Shown here in pieces: positions 10,744 through 25,300 of a stretch of DNA of 59,673 nt; the first letter of the stretch is position 1; the number at the start of each line of letters is the position of its first letter. The notes below the pieces were generated by a model. The model was not told where the DNA came from. It searched no databases and saw only the letters and a program-made list of their open reading frames with translations. The stretch comes from Paulinella micropora (Eukaryota; Cercozoa; Imbricatea; Euglyphida): NCBI GenBank assembly GCA_009731375.1, contig BJOX01000147.1:493200-552872 (forward strand). The letters are read 5' to 3'. Position numbers and translations under genes: made by a program.

Positions 10744-12283
10744 CCCCCGGGCCGCCCCGTGTAGGCATCACCCCGGATAGCCGGTAAAAGTGCCCTCTTT
10801 CCTGGTGACAGCTGCACCTAGTTTTTCCAGCATGTTTTTCAGTATCATTTGTCCGGCCCGGATTGGAGGGCCTGATGACTGCCATTTTATTCCTGGTCTG
10901 CTGCCGCCGGTTTTCCTTTTCGGCTTCACTGAGCTATTAATAATACAACTTGTGTGACGAGACATCACATGATTCTCATTTTTGAGGAGTGTGTTTGGTT
11001 GTATTACCGACTTTTCTACTACTGAGCTATCGGACGGTTGGGTGCATTAAATTTGGAGTCCACATCACTAGGCTGATTTCTTTCTGCATTGCCACACCGA
11101 TGCACATGCCCCCGGGGCAACAGCCTCCGAAGGTGACGAATATTGATTTTCACTGACCTGTCCGAGCCACACGGGGACGTCAGACAAAAACAAATATAAT
11201 ACAATAATCCAACACAGAACCCTCATAGCTCTTTTGCAAAACAAACAATTTGATTGGACTCAAGCAGGTGTCTCGTACCCTCTAGCCCAATCCATATCTG
11301 TGTTCTCACAAGGAGACATCAATGTTACAGACTCTCTGTCATTCTTGCTGCTCTCACACAGAGACCAAGAAGAAGGTGGACAGGGGAGTGAAGGAACAAA
11401 CACAAAACACTGTAACCGGAACAGCTACTCTGACGTTTGGTCACTCAACAGGAGAGGGGCAGACCAAGCATAAGTCTTAGAGTCAAGTAACGACAAGCCG
11501 GACGACACTCAATGTCACTATGTATTGTGCGGGCCGGCCGACAATCCCTTTTCCTCCTTGGGGGGAAGCCGCCGTAAGCGGTCGACCTCCACGCCGAAGA
11601 CTGACTCCTCATTCGAAGGCGCTCTCGACCGACCGACACATAACATAAGGCATTCCGGCTGTCGTATAAATAAAAAGAATTTGCCCACGTCCAGTGCGAG
11701 TCTCATCCGTGAGAACTCGGGCCCCCGAGCTCCGCTCTTCCTTCCACTGGCATTAGTTATAACAAAAATTTCGGCAAAAGGTACATGTACCTTTGGAACC
11801 AAATTCCCTACAGTGTAGGGGGTAGGAAATGGGAAAACAATGGAAATCATGCAAAATCAATTAGATTATATTTATTAAGTAATCTAAATGATATTTAAAT
11901 GAAATTATTAAATATTTTCAAAAAAAAATTTAAATTGATCATCAATATTTAATCATATAATATCCTACAATATTAAGATTTCCTGAAGTTACATAAACAT
12001 CACTATGATTTGAAGTAACGACGGAAAACACGTAATTTAGTTTCTGGTTGCTGCTGTAAATGATTCTAAAACAAATTTATTAATAATTTATTAAGTAACA
12101 ATAAAATTTCAGACTTGAACTTGAAATTTTTAAAAAGTTAACAGTGTCACTGAGTAAATTTATTGAAGTCAATTGATAAATCAGTAATATTAACGGGACG
12201 ACGTGATTTCCTGATTCTATTTCTATATTAATCACGAAAAAAACATTTCCACCATTAATTTAAGTAATAAATTATGATAGAAC
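10744..12283. other. No recognisable gene; AT-rich block at 11830-12280
   Basis: Mixed-composition DNA up to about 11820 holds only short unsupported open frames, of which the longest (11525-11818 plus and 11518-11850 minus) lie opposite each other and resemble nothing I know. From 11830 to 12280 the sequence is very AT-rich, like the block at 9780-10250, and noncoding. Confidence 0.5.
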
Positions 12284-12432
12284 TTCTCTCTCTCTCTCTC
12301 TCTCTCTCACTCTCACTCTCATGTGACTCTCACTCTCATGTGACTTTCACTCTCACTCTCATGTGTCACTCTCACTCTCTTTCTCTTCCTCTTTCTCTCT
12401 CTCTTTCTTCCTCTCTCTCTCTCTCTCTCTTC

Positions 12433-12461
<29 letters not shown>
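12284..12461. repeat. (CT)n-rich microsatellite
   Basis: CTCTCT repeats mixed with TCTCACTCTCATGTGA variants and TTCCTCT. Open frames with SLSLS or REREER composition on both strands are repeat artefacts. Confidence 0.9.
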
Positions 12462-12463
<2 letters not shown>

Positions 12464-12999
12464 CTTGTCTGCTTCCGGAAGGAAAGGTGCAGGAAGTGCA
12501 GCTGGGCCCGCGACTTCCGAGTCTGAGTCCGAGTCCGAGACAATTCTGCGGATAATCCGCCGTGGTCGGCGAGATTGAAATGAGTTGGCAGTTGATCTTG
12601 CAGCTGAACAGCCACCTTTGACTCAGGCGCTGAGGGGAGCGAGGGCTGAGGCTGAGCGGGTGCGTGACCTCCGGGAGGGACGATTGCTCATTTTTGCTAG
12701 ACGTAGAAGAACCACTTTCATTTCCACTGCTCATGCTTTCCTGTTGAAACTCCTCTTCATCCTCCTGGCTGGGCTCACTGTCTTCTGACTCTGACCCACG
12801 CCTACCTCGGCCCCGACCACCCCTACCTCGGCCCCGACCGCCCCTACCACCACGAGCGCGAGCAGGAGCCCTACCGCCCATACCCCTGCCTGCTGCAGGC
12901 TGGGGCTGCGCTTCAGCTTCGTTTCCCTCCCCCAGCCCCTTCGCTTCCTTTCCCTCCCCCCTGCCCGATCTCGCACTCGCAGTTGAGAGAGTGAACGTA

Positions 13000-14882
<1,883 letters not shown>

Positions 14883-14920
14883 GGCCTGGCGACCTTGCTA
14901 AAAAACATTCACAACAAGGT

Positions 14921-16546
<1,626 letters not shown>

Positions 16547-17604
16547 ATGATCAAGATGGCCCAAATCGCCTCCAGTGTGGAAGGCTATGGTCGCACCGCG
16601 GACGGAGTTGGATATTTCCTCATAAACAACATGTCAGACAATTGCAAAATACCATGGAACGATGTTTCTATTCCCGACGAACTGCGACGAACGTACTGGA
16701 ATTTTCCGACCAACGCTCAGCTCAACAAACTCGGTTTGGACTGTCTTGTTCAGTACGAACCGAAGTTGAAAGAGTGGGTAGAGGAAAAGGCTTCCGGTGA
16801 GAAACGCAAGCGTGCAAATGTGTCTCGTTACGAAGAAGAGCAGGAGAGAGCTGAAAAGAAGGCGAAGAAAGAACTGAAGAAGAAGAGGAGCGAAGGAGAA
16901 GGAAAAGAGAAAAACAGAGGAAAAAAAAAAAGAAGGCAGCAGAGCAAGAAGAGCAGAAAAAGAAGGCAGAGCGAAAGCAGAAGAATAAAGCAGCAGAGGA
17001 AGAAGAGCAGAAGAAGAAGGCAGCAGAGGAAGAAGAGCAGAAGAAGAAGGTAGCAGAGGAAGAAGAGAAGAAGAAGGCAGCAGAGGAAGAAGAGCAGAAG
17101 AAGAAGGCAGCAGAGGAAGAAGAGCAGAAGAAGAAGGCAGCAGAGGAAGAAGAGCAGAAGAAGAAGGCAGCAGAGGAAGAAGAGCAGAAGAAGGCAGCAG
17201 AGGAAGAAGAGCAGAAGAAGAAGGCAGCAGAGGAAGAAGAGCAGAAGAAGAAGGCAGAGGAAGAAGAGCAGAAGAAGAATGCAGCAGAGGAAGAAGAGCA
17301 GAAGAAGAAGGCAGAGGAAGAAGAGCAGAAGAAGGCAGAAGAAGAGCAGAAGAGGAATACACTGCCAGAGGAAAAAGAGCAGGAGAAAGCAGAAAAACAG
17401 ACTGAGAAGGCAGAAGCAGAGAAAGAAGACGAAGTCGTAATCGACGTGACGGTCGGAGCTGCGAGCGATCCGTCTCAAGATGAAGCGGAAGGAGAGAAAG
17501 AGCCACCAGTAAAGGAGGGCTTTCTTCGTGTGTACGCATCTAAGGGCTTTACGTTTCCTATCTTGCAAGGACAGACTGAAGCTCCAAAGTATCAGGATTG
17601 GTAA
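16547..17604 (+). CDS. Glu/Lys/Ala coiled-coil or single-alpha-helix protein, frameshift at an A run
   Basis: ATG 16547 (or 16556) opens an ordered N-terminal part of about 85 residues (IPDELRRTYWNFP, LKEWVEEKASGEK). It then becomes highly charged. At 16921-16931 there is a run of 11 A; the original frame ends at 17053, while a neighbouring frame continues as some 17 copies of AAEEEEQKKK-type repeats and closes with a nonrepetitive tail (FLRVYASKGFTFPILQG) at TAA 17602-17604. A one- or two-base error in the A run, or a true frameshift, explains this. The i/i+4 E-K pattern suits a single alpha helix or coiled coil. Function unknown. The next coding segment begins within 50 bases after an AG acceptor, so this may be an early exon of a larger gene running to about 21 kb. 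Confidence 0.55.
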
Positions 17605-17650
17605 TTCTAAGTCTATTGCGTGTATAGTTTATGTCTTGTGATTGGTGTAG

Positions 17651-18056
17651 GCTCTCCTTCGTGTTTGTGACTGCCGCGGGTCTGCTTCGCCATGGTGCGA
17701 TGTTGAAGGAGGTCTGTGTCGCAAGCCTTGGTAACTTTGTGGCGCGTGCTCGCAAGCCAGTTCAAGTGATTGAGCCCCGCCCGGAGGGGGAACTTGCAGT
17801 GGTAGCCAGGTACTTTGATTCATATCTCATCTTGCAACTAAAATTTAACCAATTGCTTTTGATTTGCAGGCCTGAAGTCTTGAAGCCTAACAAGGAGAGC
17901 AGTAGGCCCAAGGCGGTGGAGCATGCCTTGCTGGTACGTCGCGCTGTTACAGGAGGCACTCTGGAAAAGCCTGCGTACCAACTTTTCTTCCTGAAGTACA
18001 CCGCCATTGATCCGCTCGTCAGCGGAGCGCTCCCTATGATTTCGAAAGAGGAGTAG
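17651..18056 (+). CDS. Two exons of an unknown gene separated by a 60-base intron
   Basis: A good GT-AG intron (17810-17869; CCAG before GTACTT, TTTGCAG at the end) interrupts this frame; its length is a multiple of three, so the frame is also open through it. Spliced, the product continues from ELAVVAR directly into PEVLKPNKESSRPKAVEHALLVRRAV, and ends QLFFLKYTAIDPLVSG...SKEE at TAG 18054-18056. An AG at 17649-17650 is a possible upstream acceptor. No family is recognised. It may belong with the coiled-coil segment before it and the repeat-rich segment after it. Confidence 0.4.
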
Positions 18057-18304
18057 GTGGAAACGATCGTGCCCGCTCTCGCGTTAACGAGGCCTGGCAT
18101 ACCGAAGGAGAAAGTGCTGTTTCTACCGTGGTTCAAGTTCCTGCCACCGCTTTCACAGTCGCCTGCCTCCCGACCGCAAAGGCAAGGGCAAACGAAAGTC
18201 GCCGCCTGATCACCAGGAGGACGAGGACGACGATCGTCCCCTCACCCTGCCCTCGGTACTTCATCCAGTTGTAGCATCCAGTCCAAACTCGCATCTTGTT
18301 GTAA

Positions 18305-18433
18305 TTGCAGACCGCGACAGAGAAAAAGACGTCCACTAAGAAGCCAGGTAAGAAGACGCCTGGCAAGGCTTCCAAGAGCGCCAGCAATACTCCAGACGGC
18401 ATCCGTCCCGGGCAAACTAGGCTGGGAAGGAAG
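18305..18433 (+). CDS. Lys/Thr-rich exon fragment ending in a gap
   Basis: After an AATTGCAG acceptor (ending 18309) the frame reads TATEKKTSTKKPGKKTPGK, like a histone-H1-type basic tail, and runs to the 169-base gap at 18434-18602. A GTAAGA donor-like site lies at about 18349. It is only a fragment, probably of the same gene as the neighbours. Confidence 0.3.
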
Positions 18434-18602
18434 NNNNNNNNNNNNNNNNNNNNNNNNNNNNNNNNNNNNNNNNNNNNNNNNNNNNNNNNNNNNNNNNNNN
18501 NNNNNNNNNNNNNNNNNNNNNNNNNNNNNNNNNNNNNNNNNNNNNNNNNNNNNNNNNNNNNNNNNNNNNNNNNNNNNNNNNNNNNNNNNNNNNNNNNNNN
18601 NN
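18434..18602. other. Assembly gap (169 N)
   Basis: Unknown sequence of nominal length. It lies between a basic exon fragment and a GAGAGAGG tract, so a microsatellite may have caused it. Confidence 0.99.
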
Positions 18603-18662
18603 GAGAGAGGGACGGAAAGAGGGGGCGCCTAGATTCGTGTTTTATACACAAACACACTGGAA

Positions 18663-21010
18663 CCCACAAGGACGCGCGCGGCCGATTCAGCTGATGCCGC
18701 CCAAGAAGACGCAGGCTCGGCCGCGCCGGGGACTGGCCCGCGTACCCGGAGTAGCAGGAGTAACCCGGAGAGTAAGGCGCGCGTGGCCATCCCGGTTGTG
18801 CCTGTGTTAGATGCCGTGCCCACATACACAAAAGCTGACGTCGAGTCCCTCCGGGAGGTTTTCACAACTCTCGTTTCGCAGGCAAAGGTGGACGAAGCAA
18901 ATATTCCCAAGGACCTGGAAAAGGTGTTTTCTCAGCCCTTCGAAAACGCGAAGGCTAAGGCTGCGGCGGAGGCTCTGCGGCCGTCGCTGCTGACTTGGCT
19001 GCGGACAGACCCTCCACGGGTACCATTGACGTTCCAGCCTGGCAGCCAGAACCACCTGCGGCGCATCGGCAGATCCAACCTGAGAACAGTGCTCCAGCTG
19101 CTGCTGGGGCCAGGCAGGGAGGAACAAAATGCCACACCTGCAGCCCCTGCAGCTCCGGTTGTGGCAGACTCTTCCCCTGTGAGCGCGACCAAGCCGGCGG
19201 CGGTGGCCGATCCCCCGGAGGCGACGGGGGCAGCCGGCACTGCGACTGGCATAGAGGTCGATACAAAGGCGGCGACGACGACCAGTCCGGCGGTGGCGAC
19301 AACCAGCACGACGACGACGACCAGCACGACGGCGGCGACCAGTTCGGGGGTGACCAATCCCTAGGAGGCGACGAGGGCAGCCGGCGCTGCGACCGATCCG
19401 GCGGCGACCGATCCCTTGGCGGCGACCAGCACGCCGGCGGAGACCAATCCCTCGCCGGCGGAGACCAATCCCTTGGCGGCGACCAGCACGACGGCGGAGA
19501 CCAGTTCGGGGGTGACCAATCCCTCGCCGGCGGAGACCAATCCCTCGGCGGAGACCAATCCCTTGGCGGCGGAGACCAGTTCGGGGGTGACCAATCCCTC
19601 GCTGGCGGAGACCAATCCCTTGGCGGCGACCAGCACGACGGCGGAGACCAGTTCGGGGGTGACCAATCCCTCGCCGGCGGAGACCAATCCCTCGGCGGAT
19701 ACCAATCCCTTGGCGGCGGAGACCAGTTCGGGGGTGACCAATCCATCGCCGGCGGAGACCAATCCCTCGGCGGAGACAAATCCCTTGGCGGCGACCAGCA
19801 CGACGGCAGAGACCAGTTCGGGGGTGACCGATCCCTCGCCGGCGGAGACCAATCCCTTGGTGGCGACCAGCACGACGGCGGAGACCAGTTCGGTGGTGAC
19901 CAATCCCTCGCCGGCGGAGACAAATCCCTTGGCGGAGACCAGCACGACGGCGGAGACCAATTCGGGGGTGACCAATCCCTCGGCGGAGACCGATCCCCCG
20001 GGAGCGACCAGCACGACGGCGGCGACCAGTTCGGGGGTGACCAATCCCCCGCCGGAGATGGCCATTCTCCCGCCGGCTGCGGCGGCGACCGACACAGAGT
20101 CGCCGCTGGACTCGGCAACCGACACAGCAGGCGACACAGAGTCGCCGCCGGACTCGGAACAGGCTTTTTGTACAACAGGCCCGCGATCTGGGCTCCGAGC
20201 TATCTGCGATGGTCGAGAGTTGGCGGGTTGCAAGTCTGAAACCTGTCTTGGCCCTGGTAGGGGTAGGGGCGCTGGCAGACGGACGGGACACTACCAATAA
20301 GCAGAAAGTGGAGCTGTGGCTCTTCGGGAGCCAGGATGCAGCATCGGCCAAACAGCTACGCCCCCTTAGCGCAGCCGTCTTCGAGGAAAGTGCAGAAAAA
20401 AATCAGCTCTCTTGACCCTGGCCGGCAAGGGAACGCTTGTCCCAGCCCTACAGCCTATCTACAGGCTTCTTCTTGCGTTCCGATCGCTGCAGCGGGAAGA
20501 TCAAGACAAGCTGGCGGGTGCACTGCCGGAAGTGGTAGACGACGCAAGTGCTGCCGCTAAGTATTTACTGAAAGACCAAGAAGTGGGGGTTTTGTTCCAC
20601 CCACGCTTGATATTCTTTACAGACAGGTTCCTGACGGCCAAGGCCCGAACGTTCACGAGGAAACTACTCTACCAGTCTGGCTACAAAAAAGGGCGAGACA
20701 GCGCCGGGCTATTGGGTCCAATCGAATAGAACGGGTACCTGTGGAAGCTACGGATGGCGATACAAAAGTACAAACCTCCGGCGGATGGTGCGACAGCTTA
20801 CTGGAGCCAAGCCAAGCAGAACCTGCTGGCTGTACTGGTGCCTAGCCCGGTTAGGCCTGGCGTGGCGCCCCTGGTATCCGCCCTGGAGACGGTAGGGGCG
20901 GCGACCAGGCAGCGGGAGGAGGCAGCGGCGCAGGCCAAGCTGCGGCGGGAGGAGCAAAAGGAGGAGCGGCGGCTGCGGCAGGAGGCGCGGAAGCGACGGG
21001 AGGAGGAAAG
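18663..21010 (+). CDS. Ala/Thr/Pro repeat protein, broken by two TAG codons and two frameshifts
   Basis: One coding track can be followed although it is interrupted. It starts with an Ala/Ser-rich part, then an ordered region (PTYTKADVESLREVFTTLV, residues encoded from 18828). From 19300 it becomes Thr/Ala/Pro-rich repeats of the type ETNPSPAETNPLAATSTTA up to about 20050. A TAG interrupts at 19362-19364. A shift is needed at the T run near 20166-20170 to enter VQQARDLGSELSAMVESWRV, another at the A run 20396-20402 to enter TLAGKGTLVPALQPIYRLL, and a second in-frame TAG lies at 20727-20729 before NGYLWKLRMAIQKYK. The C-terminus is a charged coiled coil (about 20910-21005) that stops where minus-strand coding begins. 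Function unknown; it could be a virion tegument-like or gag-like protein. Sequencing error or decay is likelier than recoding. Confidence 0.45.
19300..20050. repeat. Coding minisatellite, codon-multiple units
   Basis: Tandem GC-rich units such as GGCGGAGACCAATCCCT with 30-75-base higher-order period. Because units are multiples of three and lack stops, at least five of six frames are open, giving shadow frames such as GGDQSLGGDQ on the plus strand and RRGIGHPRTGLRR on the minus strand. I took the Ala/Thr/Pro frame as real because it joins ordered sequence on both sides. Confidence 0.85.
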
Positions 21011-21660
21011 CCGCACACTCCCGGTGCGCCGCGCCGGGCAGGTCGTCGATGGCCAGGTCGAGGCTTGTGTAATGCGCCCACTCGTGCGTCATGGCGTTCA
21101 GGCTGCGCACGTTGTACGGCAGCTTGAGCTGGGCCAGCACATCCGCACATTGCGCGGGGTCGGGCGCTGCCGTCGAGTGTGGCGGCACGGTCTTGGGGGT
21201 ATCACTGCTGATTTCGAGGTGTGGCAGCCGCAGCATCTGCCTCTTCGGTGCCCCCAGGCGCTCGTACAAGTCGAGATCGCTCTTCCAGGCCCTCGGTAGC
21301 GCCGGCATGGGCATGCAGGGTTACCCTGTAGCGCCCGTACTGTGACAGCTCCTGTAAAGAGTGCAGATCCCAGCGCCCGGGCTCGGTCAGCAGGAAGCGG
21401 GCGCGGGTGCCGCGCGCGGTATTGTCTTCCACTAGCCACACCTCCGGGAAGCGCCGGTGGTAAAGAGCTAGCCCCGGGCCCTGCCAGGTCGTGGCCGCCC
21501 GGGGGAGGTTCAGGTTCCGGACGCCAGCGGGGGCAGCGCTACCCCCCGGGCTCCCCAGGTGCGGGGCCCGGGCTAGCAGATGCGAGCGGAGTTCATCGGT
21601 GGAGCCGCTCGGGGCGGGGCCGGCTGCCGCGCGCCGGTAAGGATGGAAACGTCCAGCCAT
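21010..21660 (-). pseudogene. Fragment of a leucine-rich-repeat-like gene
   Basis: Minus-strand frames of protein-like quality overlap: one (about 21660 to 21330) includes FPEVWLVEDNTARG and WDLHSLQELSQYGRYRVTL, and after a shift near 21310-21330 another (to about 21020) includes MLRLPHLEIS and LKLPYNVRSLNAMTHEWAHYTSLDLAIDDLPG. Spacing of Leu/Val/Ile resembles the two intact LRR-like proteins at 49890-52055 and 57473-59662. The 5' end runs into a G-run and gap (21828-21885). The 3' end stops where an opposite-strand coding segment ends, so the junction near 21010 may be a recombination point or misassembly. A truncated paralogue is the simplest reading. Confidence 0.4.
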
Positions 21661-21797
21661 CCACAGAACACCGCGGTGGCGCCCGGTCCAGGCAGGCTGG
21701 CCGGGGGTGCAAGGGCGTGCTTTTTTGCCAACTCGTACCACCTCCCTTTCCCCCCTGTGCTGGACGCCCCCTTCTTCCTTTCCCCTGCCAGCCGGGC

Positions 21798-21910
21798 GGG
21801 GGGGGGGGGGGGGGGGGGGAGGGGGCANNNNNNNNNNNNNNNNNNNNNNNNNNNNNNNNNNNNNNNNNNNNNNNNNNNNNNNNNNCCCGCCGGCCGGGGG
21901 GGGGGGGGGG
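21798..21910. other. G-runs around an assembly gap (58 N at 21828-21885)
   Basis: Runs of about 20 G on both sides of the N block. The flanks are noncoding-looking GC-rich DNA; long open frames here are composition artefacts. Confidence 0.95.
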
Positions 21911-22119
21911 GGGGAAGGAGGAAGGGGCAGACACACACACCCCTTCTCCCCCCAGCCCCGGGCGGGAGAGAGGAAGGGAGGTTGCGGCGAGAGAGAGAGA
22001 GACGGAAGGCCCACGGCGGGGGGAGGAGAGGGTGCAGAGTGAGCTCGCCAGCCCCCTGCCATTCTTTGCCATCCCCGACAAAGAAAGACTCCACTGCTAT
22101 CCCCGCGCCTCGCAGGCTT

Positions 22120-22332
22120 TTTTTCTAGCGCATCCTGAGACGACCTGCGACATGGACCTGGACACACGGGCGCGTGTCGCAGATGCTGGCGTGTTTCAAC
22201 AGGGCCCTAACCCGCGAGCGGCCGATTACGCTCAAGAGAGCGGTGGCGGCCGCGGGCCAGATCGCGGACGGCGATCCGTACGAATTTTTCTAGCGCATCC
22301 TGAGACGACCTGCGACATGGACCTGGACACAG
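22120..22332. repeat. Nested duplication upstream of and inside the capsid-like gene start
   Basis: A 47-base segment containing the start codon context (TTTTTCTAGCGCATCCTGAGACG...GGACACA) occurs at 22120-22166 and again at 22286-22332. Between them, 22169-22285 copies 22607-22723, a piece of the coding region. The second start (ATG 22317) leads into the full reading frame; the first is followed by the misplaced piece. This looks like an assembly artefact or a short tandem rearrangement. Confidence 0.8.
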
Positions 22333-25300
22333 CCGAGGAGCACAGTGACGGGGAGACACGTGGAGAAGAGGCAGAAGTAGAGTCGTTCTGGAACCTGCCC
22401 CCCAGGACACCGGGCGTGCTCCCCGCCGGCCGTGCCACTGGCGGGCAAGCGGACCGCTCGCCTTCCCGTGGCGCCCTCACCGCTGTCAGGGGGTCCCGGC
22501 GGGCCCACGAGGGCGAGCCGGCCGGGGGCACGCCGCCACGCAAGAGGCGGAAAGTGGCGTGGTATGACGACGAGGAAGACGAGGAGTCTCAGCCCATCGT
22601 CCCGGGCGGGCGCGTGTCGCAGATGCTGGCGTGTTTCAACAGGGCCCTAACCCGCGAGCGGCCGATTACGCTCAAGAGAGCGGTGGCGGCCGCGGGCCAG
22701 ATCGCGGACGGCGATCCGTACGAATTTATCACCCAAAGCCTGTGGAACAGCTTTGAGGGAGGCCACTTTACGACGGACCAGATGTTTATGAAGATGATCG
22801 TGGTGAGCAGGCCGGAGCTACTCAACCTGATCCAGATGACGATGCTGGCCGACTTTTTGAACGCGAACCCGAATATCAAGCCGCACGGGGACACGCTGGC
22901 GATCATGGAATGAGAATTCAGCCCCAAGGCCCTGAACCCCAACAGCTTGCGCGTCCCGGGCACGGCTGCAGACGAGCCTCTCGTGCAAGACACAGGCCAT
23001 CCAACACTACGGAGTGGGCTTCATCATGCCCTCAGACTGGCCCATGGACAAGACCAAGGTGGCGTACTACGAGAAGTCGCTCAAGGCGCTGAGCGAGTCG
23101 GTAGTCTTGCCCTTGAACTACAACCTGGTGGAAAGGCTCAAGCTGGAGGCCGTGCGCCGGTTAGTAGACACCGACTACAAGCTGCCCCTGCGTGACCTGC
23201 GCGCGCTCAGCAACATGCTGGAAGCCCGCTACGCGCAGACCTTCTCCGTCAACAAGGACGGTGTGGGGATTACGGGCGTCGAGGTGCAGTGCGTCAGCAA
23301 GATGCGTGATCTGGGGAAGGAACCGGACATGGTGCTGCTGACCAACGAGGTGTACCGCTTCGCGCACACGATCAAGGCCGAGAACCGCATTCTGCCCAAG
23401 TTTGGGAACCAGGAGACGAAGCTCCCGACGTACGATCGCACGAACCAGTCGGTGGTCATGCTGCGCACGACCCACGGGCTGGACGGGGTGCCCTCACGCA
23501 GCTACCAGGTCGGGCGGCGCGACCCGGTCGACCCGACCACGACCCCTTGCTATGTGTCGGAGCGGTTCGTCATGCTTCCGCTGCGCTACACGGGGGCTTC
23601 CGACTACCGCGACTACATGACTTCGCACCGTACGATCGGCATCGTGAATGGCGAGCAGGGAGAGCTGCACTACCTGACGCTGAAGCGCGTCGTGCGCGAG
23701 TGCGGCCTCTTTGACACGGGAGCGGCGCGCTGACCGATCGCGAGCCCGGCAGAACCTGCTGCGCATGATCCTCGAGGCGGGGGGTGGTGGNNNNNNNNNN
23801 GCATGATCCTCGATGCGGGGGGTGGTGGCCAAGGGGGCGGGGGGCGGCGCCGCCGTCGCGACCCCGGCGCCGGAGACGGTGGCGGCGGCGGAGGCGGTGG
23901 CGGCGCCGGAGGCAGCCGTGGGGACGGCGACGGCGGAGCCGACGACTTCGACCTGGGCACTCTGTACGAGAAGGCGGGGATGCGCTCCATCATCACGGGC
24001 CTGATCTTGGACCGCCCCCACACGTGGGAACAGCTGCGCGCCCAGTCCAGCTACGGGCTGGCGCGCAGGGCCGACGCCGAGGGCAAGCACCCCACGTCCC
24101 GCGTGCGGCTCGGCGTCTTTGCGCGCGGCCAGCTCACACTGAGAGATCTGACTGCGGTCCGGGACTGGGAGGGAGTCCGAACACGAATCCTTCCGGTCGA
24201 GGGGACACTCCACGCAGATGACGAGATCAAATACATCCTCCTGCCCCAGCAGTACCAGCAGCCACTGGCACAAGTAGTACGGACCTTCATGGCTGCCAGC
24301 CCTGGCGTGGCCGCGCGGATCGTAGAGCTGCTAAATGAGGCTGGCGGAGACGAGGAAGTGGGGGGATTGGTAAAGCAGGAGTTGCAACCGCAATGGGACG
24401 GAGGGGAACTACCGCAGACCTGCTTAGCGTGTTTGCAAGGCGTAAGGGGCGCAGGCGACCTCGACGACGATCAGAAAGCGAACCGGTACCTCCTAGAGAT
24501 CGTGGCGGCCTCCGTGGCGGTGGGCGTCTACATGCGGAAGAGCAACTATCGAGTGCCTCCCTTGCTCCGGGATGTGTTGTTCGGGGCTTGGGGGATCCAG
24601 CAGGGAGCAGGGGATTGGGACGTCGGTAACGCCCTGGGCGACGAGGTAGACAGCAAGCATCCTACCTTCGTGGCGCTGTCGCAGCTCCTGTCCCCCAGGG
24701 ACAACAAGCAGGATCTCTTCCCTCAAGACTCTGGGCCGGCTCTTCCCCAGAGGTGGTCGTCGTGCACTGGTAGACGACGCCAAGAGGATTCAGTTCTGCA
24801 GAAGATGGACAACTGGGCCCGGGCGCCGAACTTGAACCCGCACTGCCGGCTACAGCGCGAGATATACTATCGCTTCGCCATCAGCAGCGCGGTGCAGGCG
24901 TGGGAGGCGCTGCCGGAAGTTTTCCGGGAAGGCCAGACCCACAGCGAAACGGGGGATACGTACATGCTCGCGCTACAAGAGACTGGCAGAGTCCAGGGCC
25001 GCGAGCACAGCCTGGTCCAGGTGGCGATCGTGTCCGCCCTGGCACAGCAGGGCGCCAAGGGCGGCGACAGCAAGTCCGACAGACCGCAGCCCGCGCCGGT
25101 GTTTGCCTGGCTGCAGGCCACGCCCGTGTCCCTGTTCTTCCTGGAGCAGCTGCTAGACATGGACCTCCCCGTGCCGCTAGGGTTTGTGCTCTTTCGGCCC
25201 AGGGTGCTCTTCGTGGGCGGCTCGGCGCTGTTCATGCGCCAGGGCGAAAGCACGTGCAGCGTCGTGTGCAAGGACAGCGAAGTGATTTTCGCCAACGACC

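Noticed and set aside
18807-20351. Long minus-strand open frames rich in GIGLRR or WSPPNWSPP repeats, and a plus-strand GGDQ-rich frame
   Set aside because: They arise because the minisatellite unit is a multiple of three without stops; none joins protein-like sequence on its flanks.
19362-20729. Reassignment of TAG to an amino acid
   Set aside because: TAG is a credible normal stop in the same region (18056, 25834, 49496, 54889), and the broken gene also has homopolymer frameshifts, so error or decay is simpler.
20748-21314. A single minus-strand gene across the whole interval
   Set aside because: Only the part above about 21010 has protein-like composition; the rest is antisense to the charged coiled coil and reads as Leu/Pro runs.
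21342-22316. Long plus-strand frame preceding the capsid-like start
   Set aside because: It crosses G-runs, a gap and a duplicated fragment, and its composition is Gly/Pro/Arg only; the start at 22317 is better supported.
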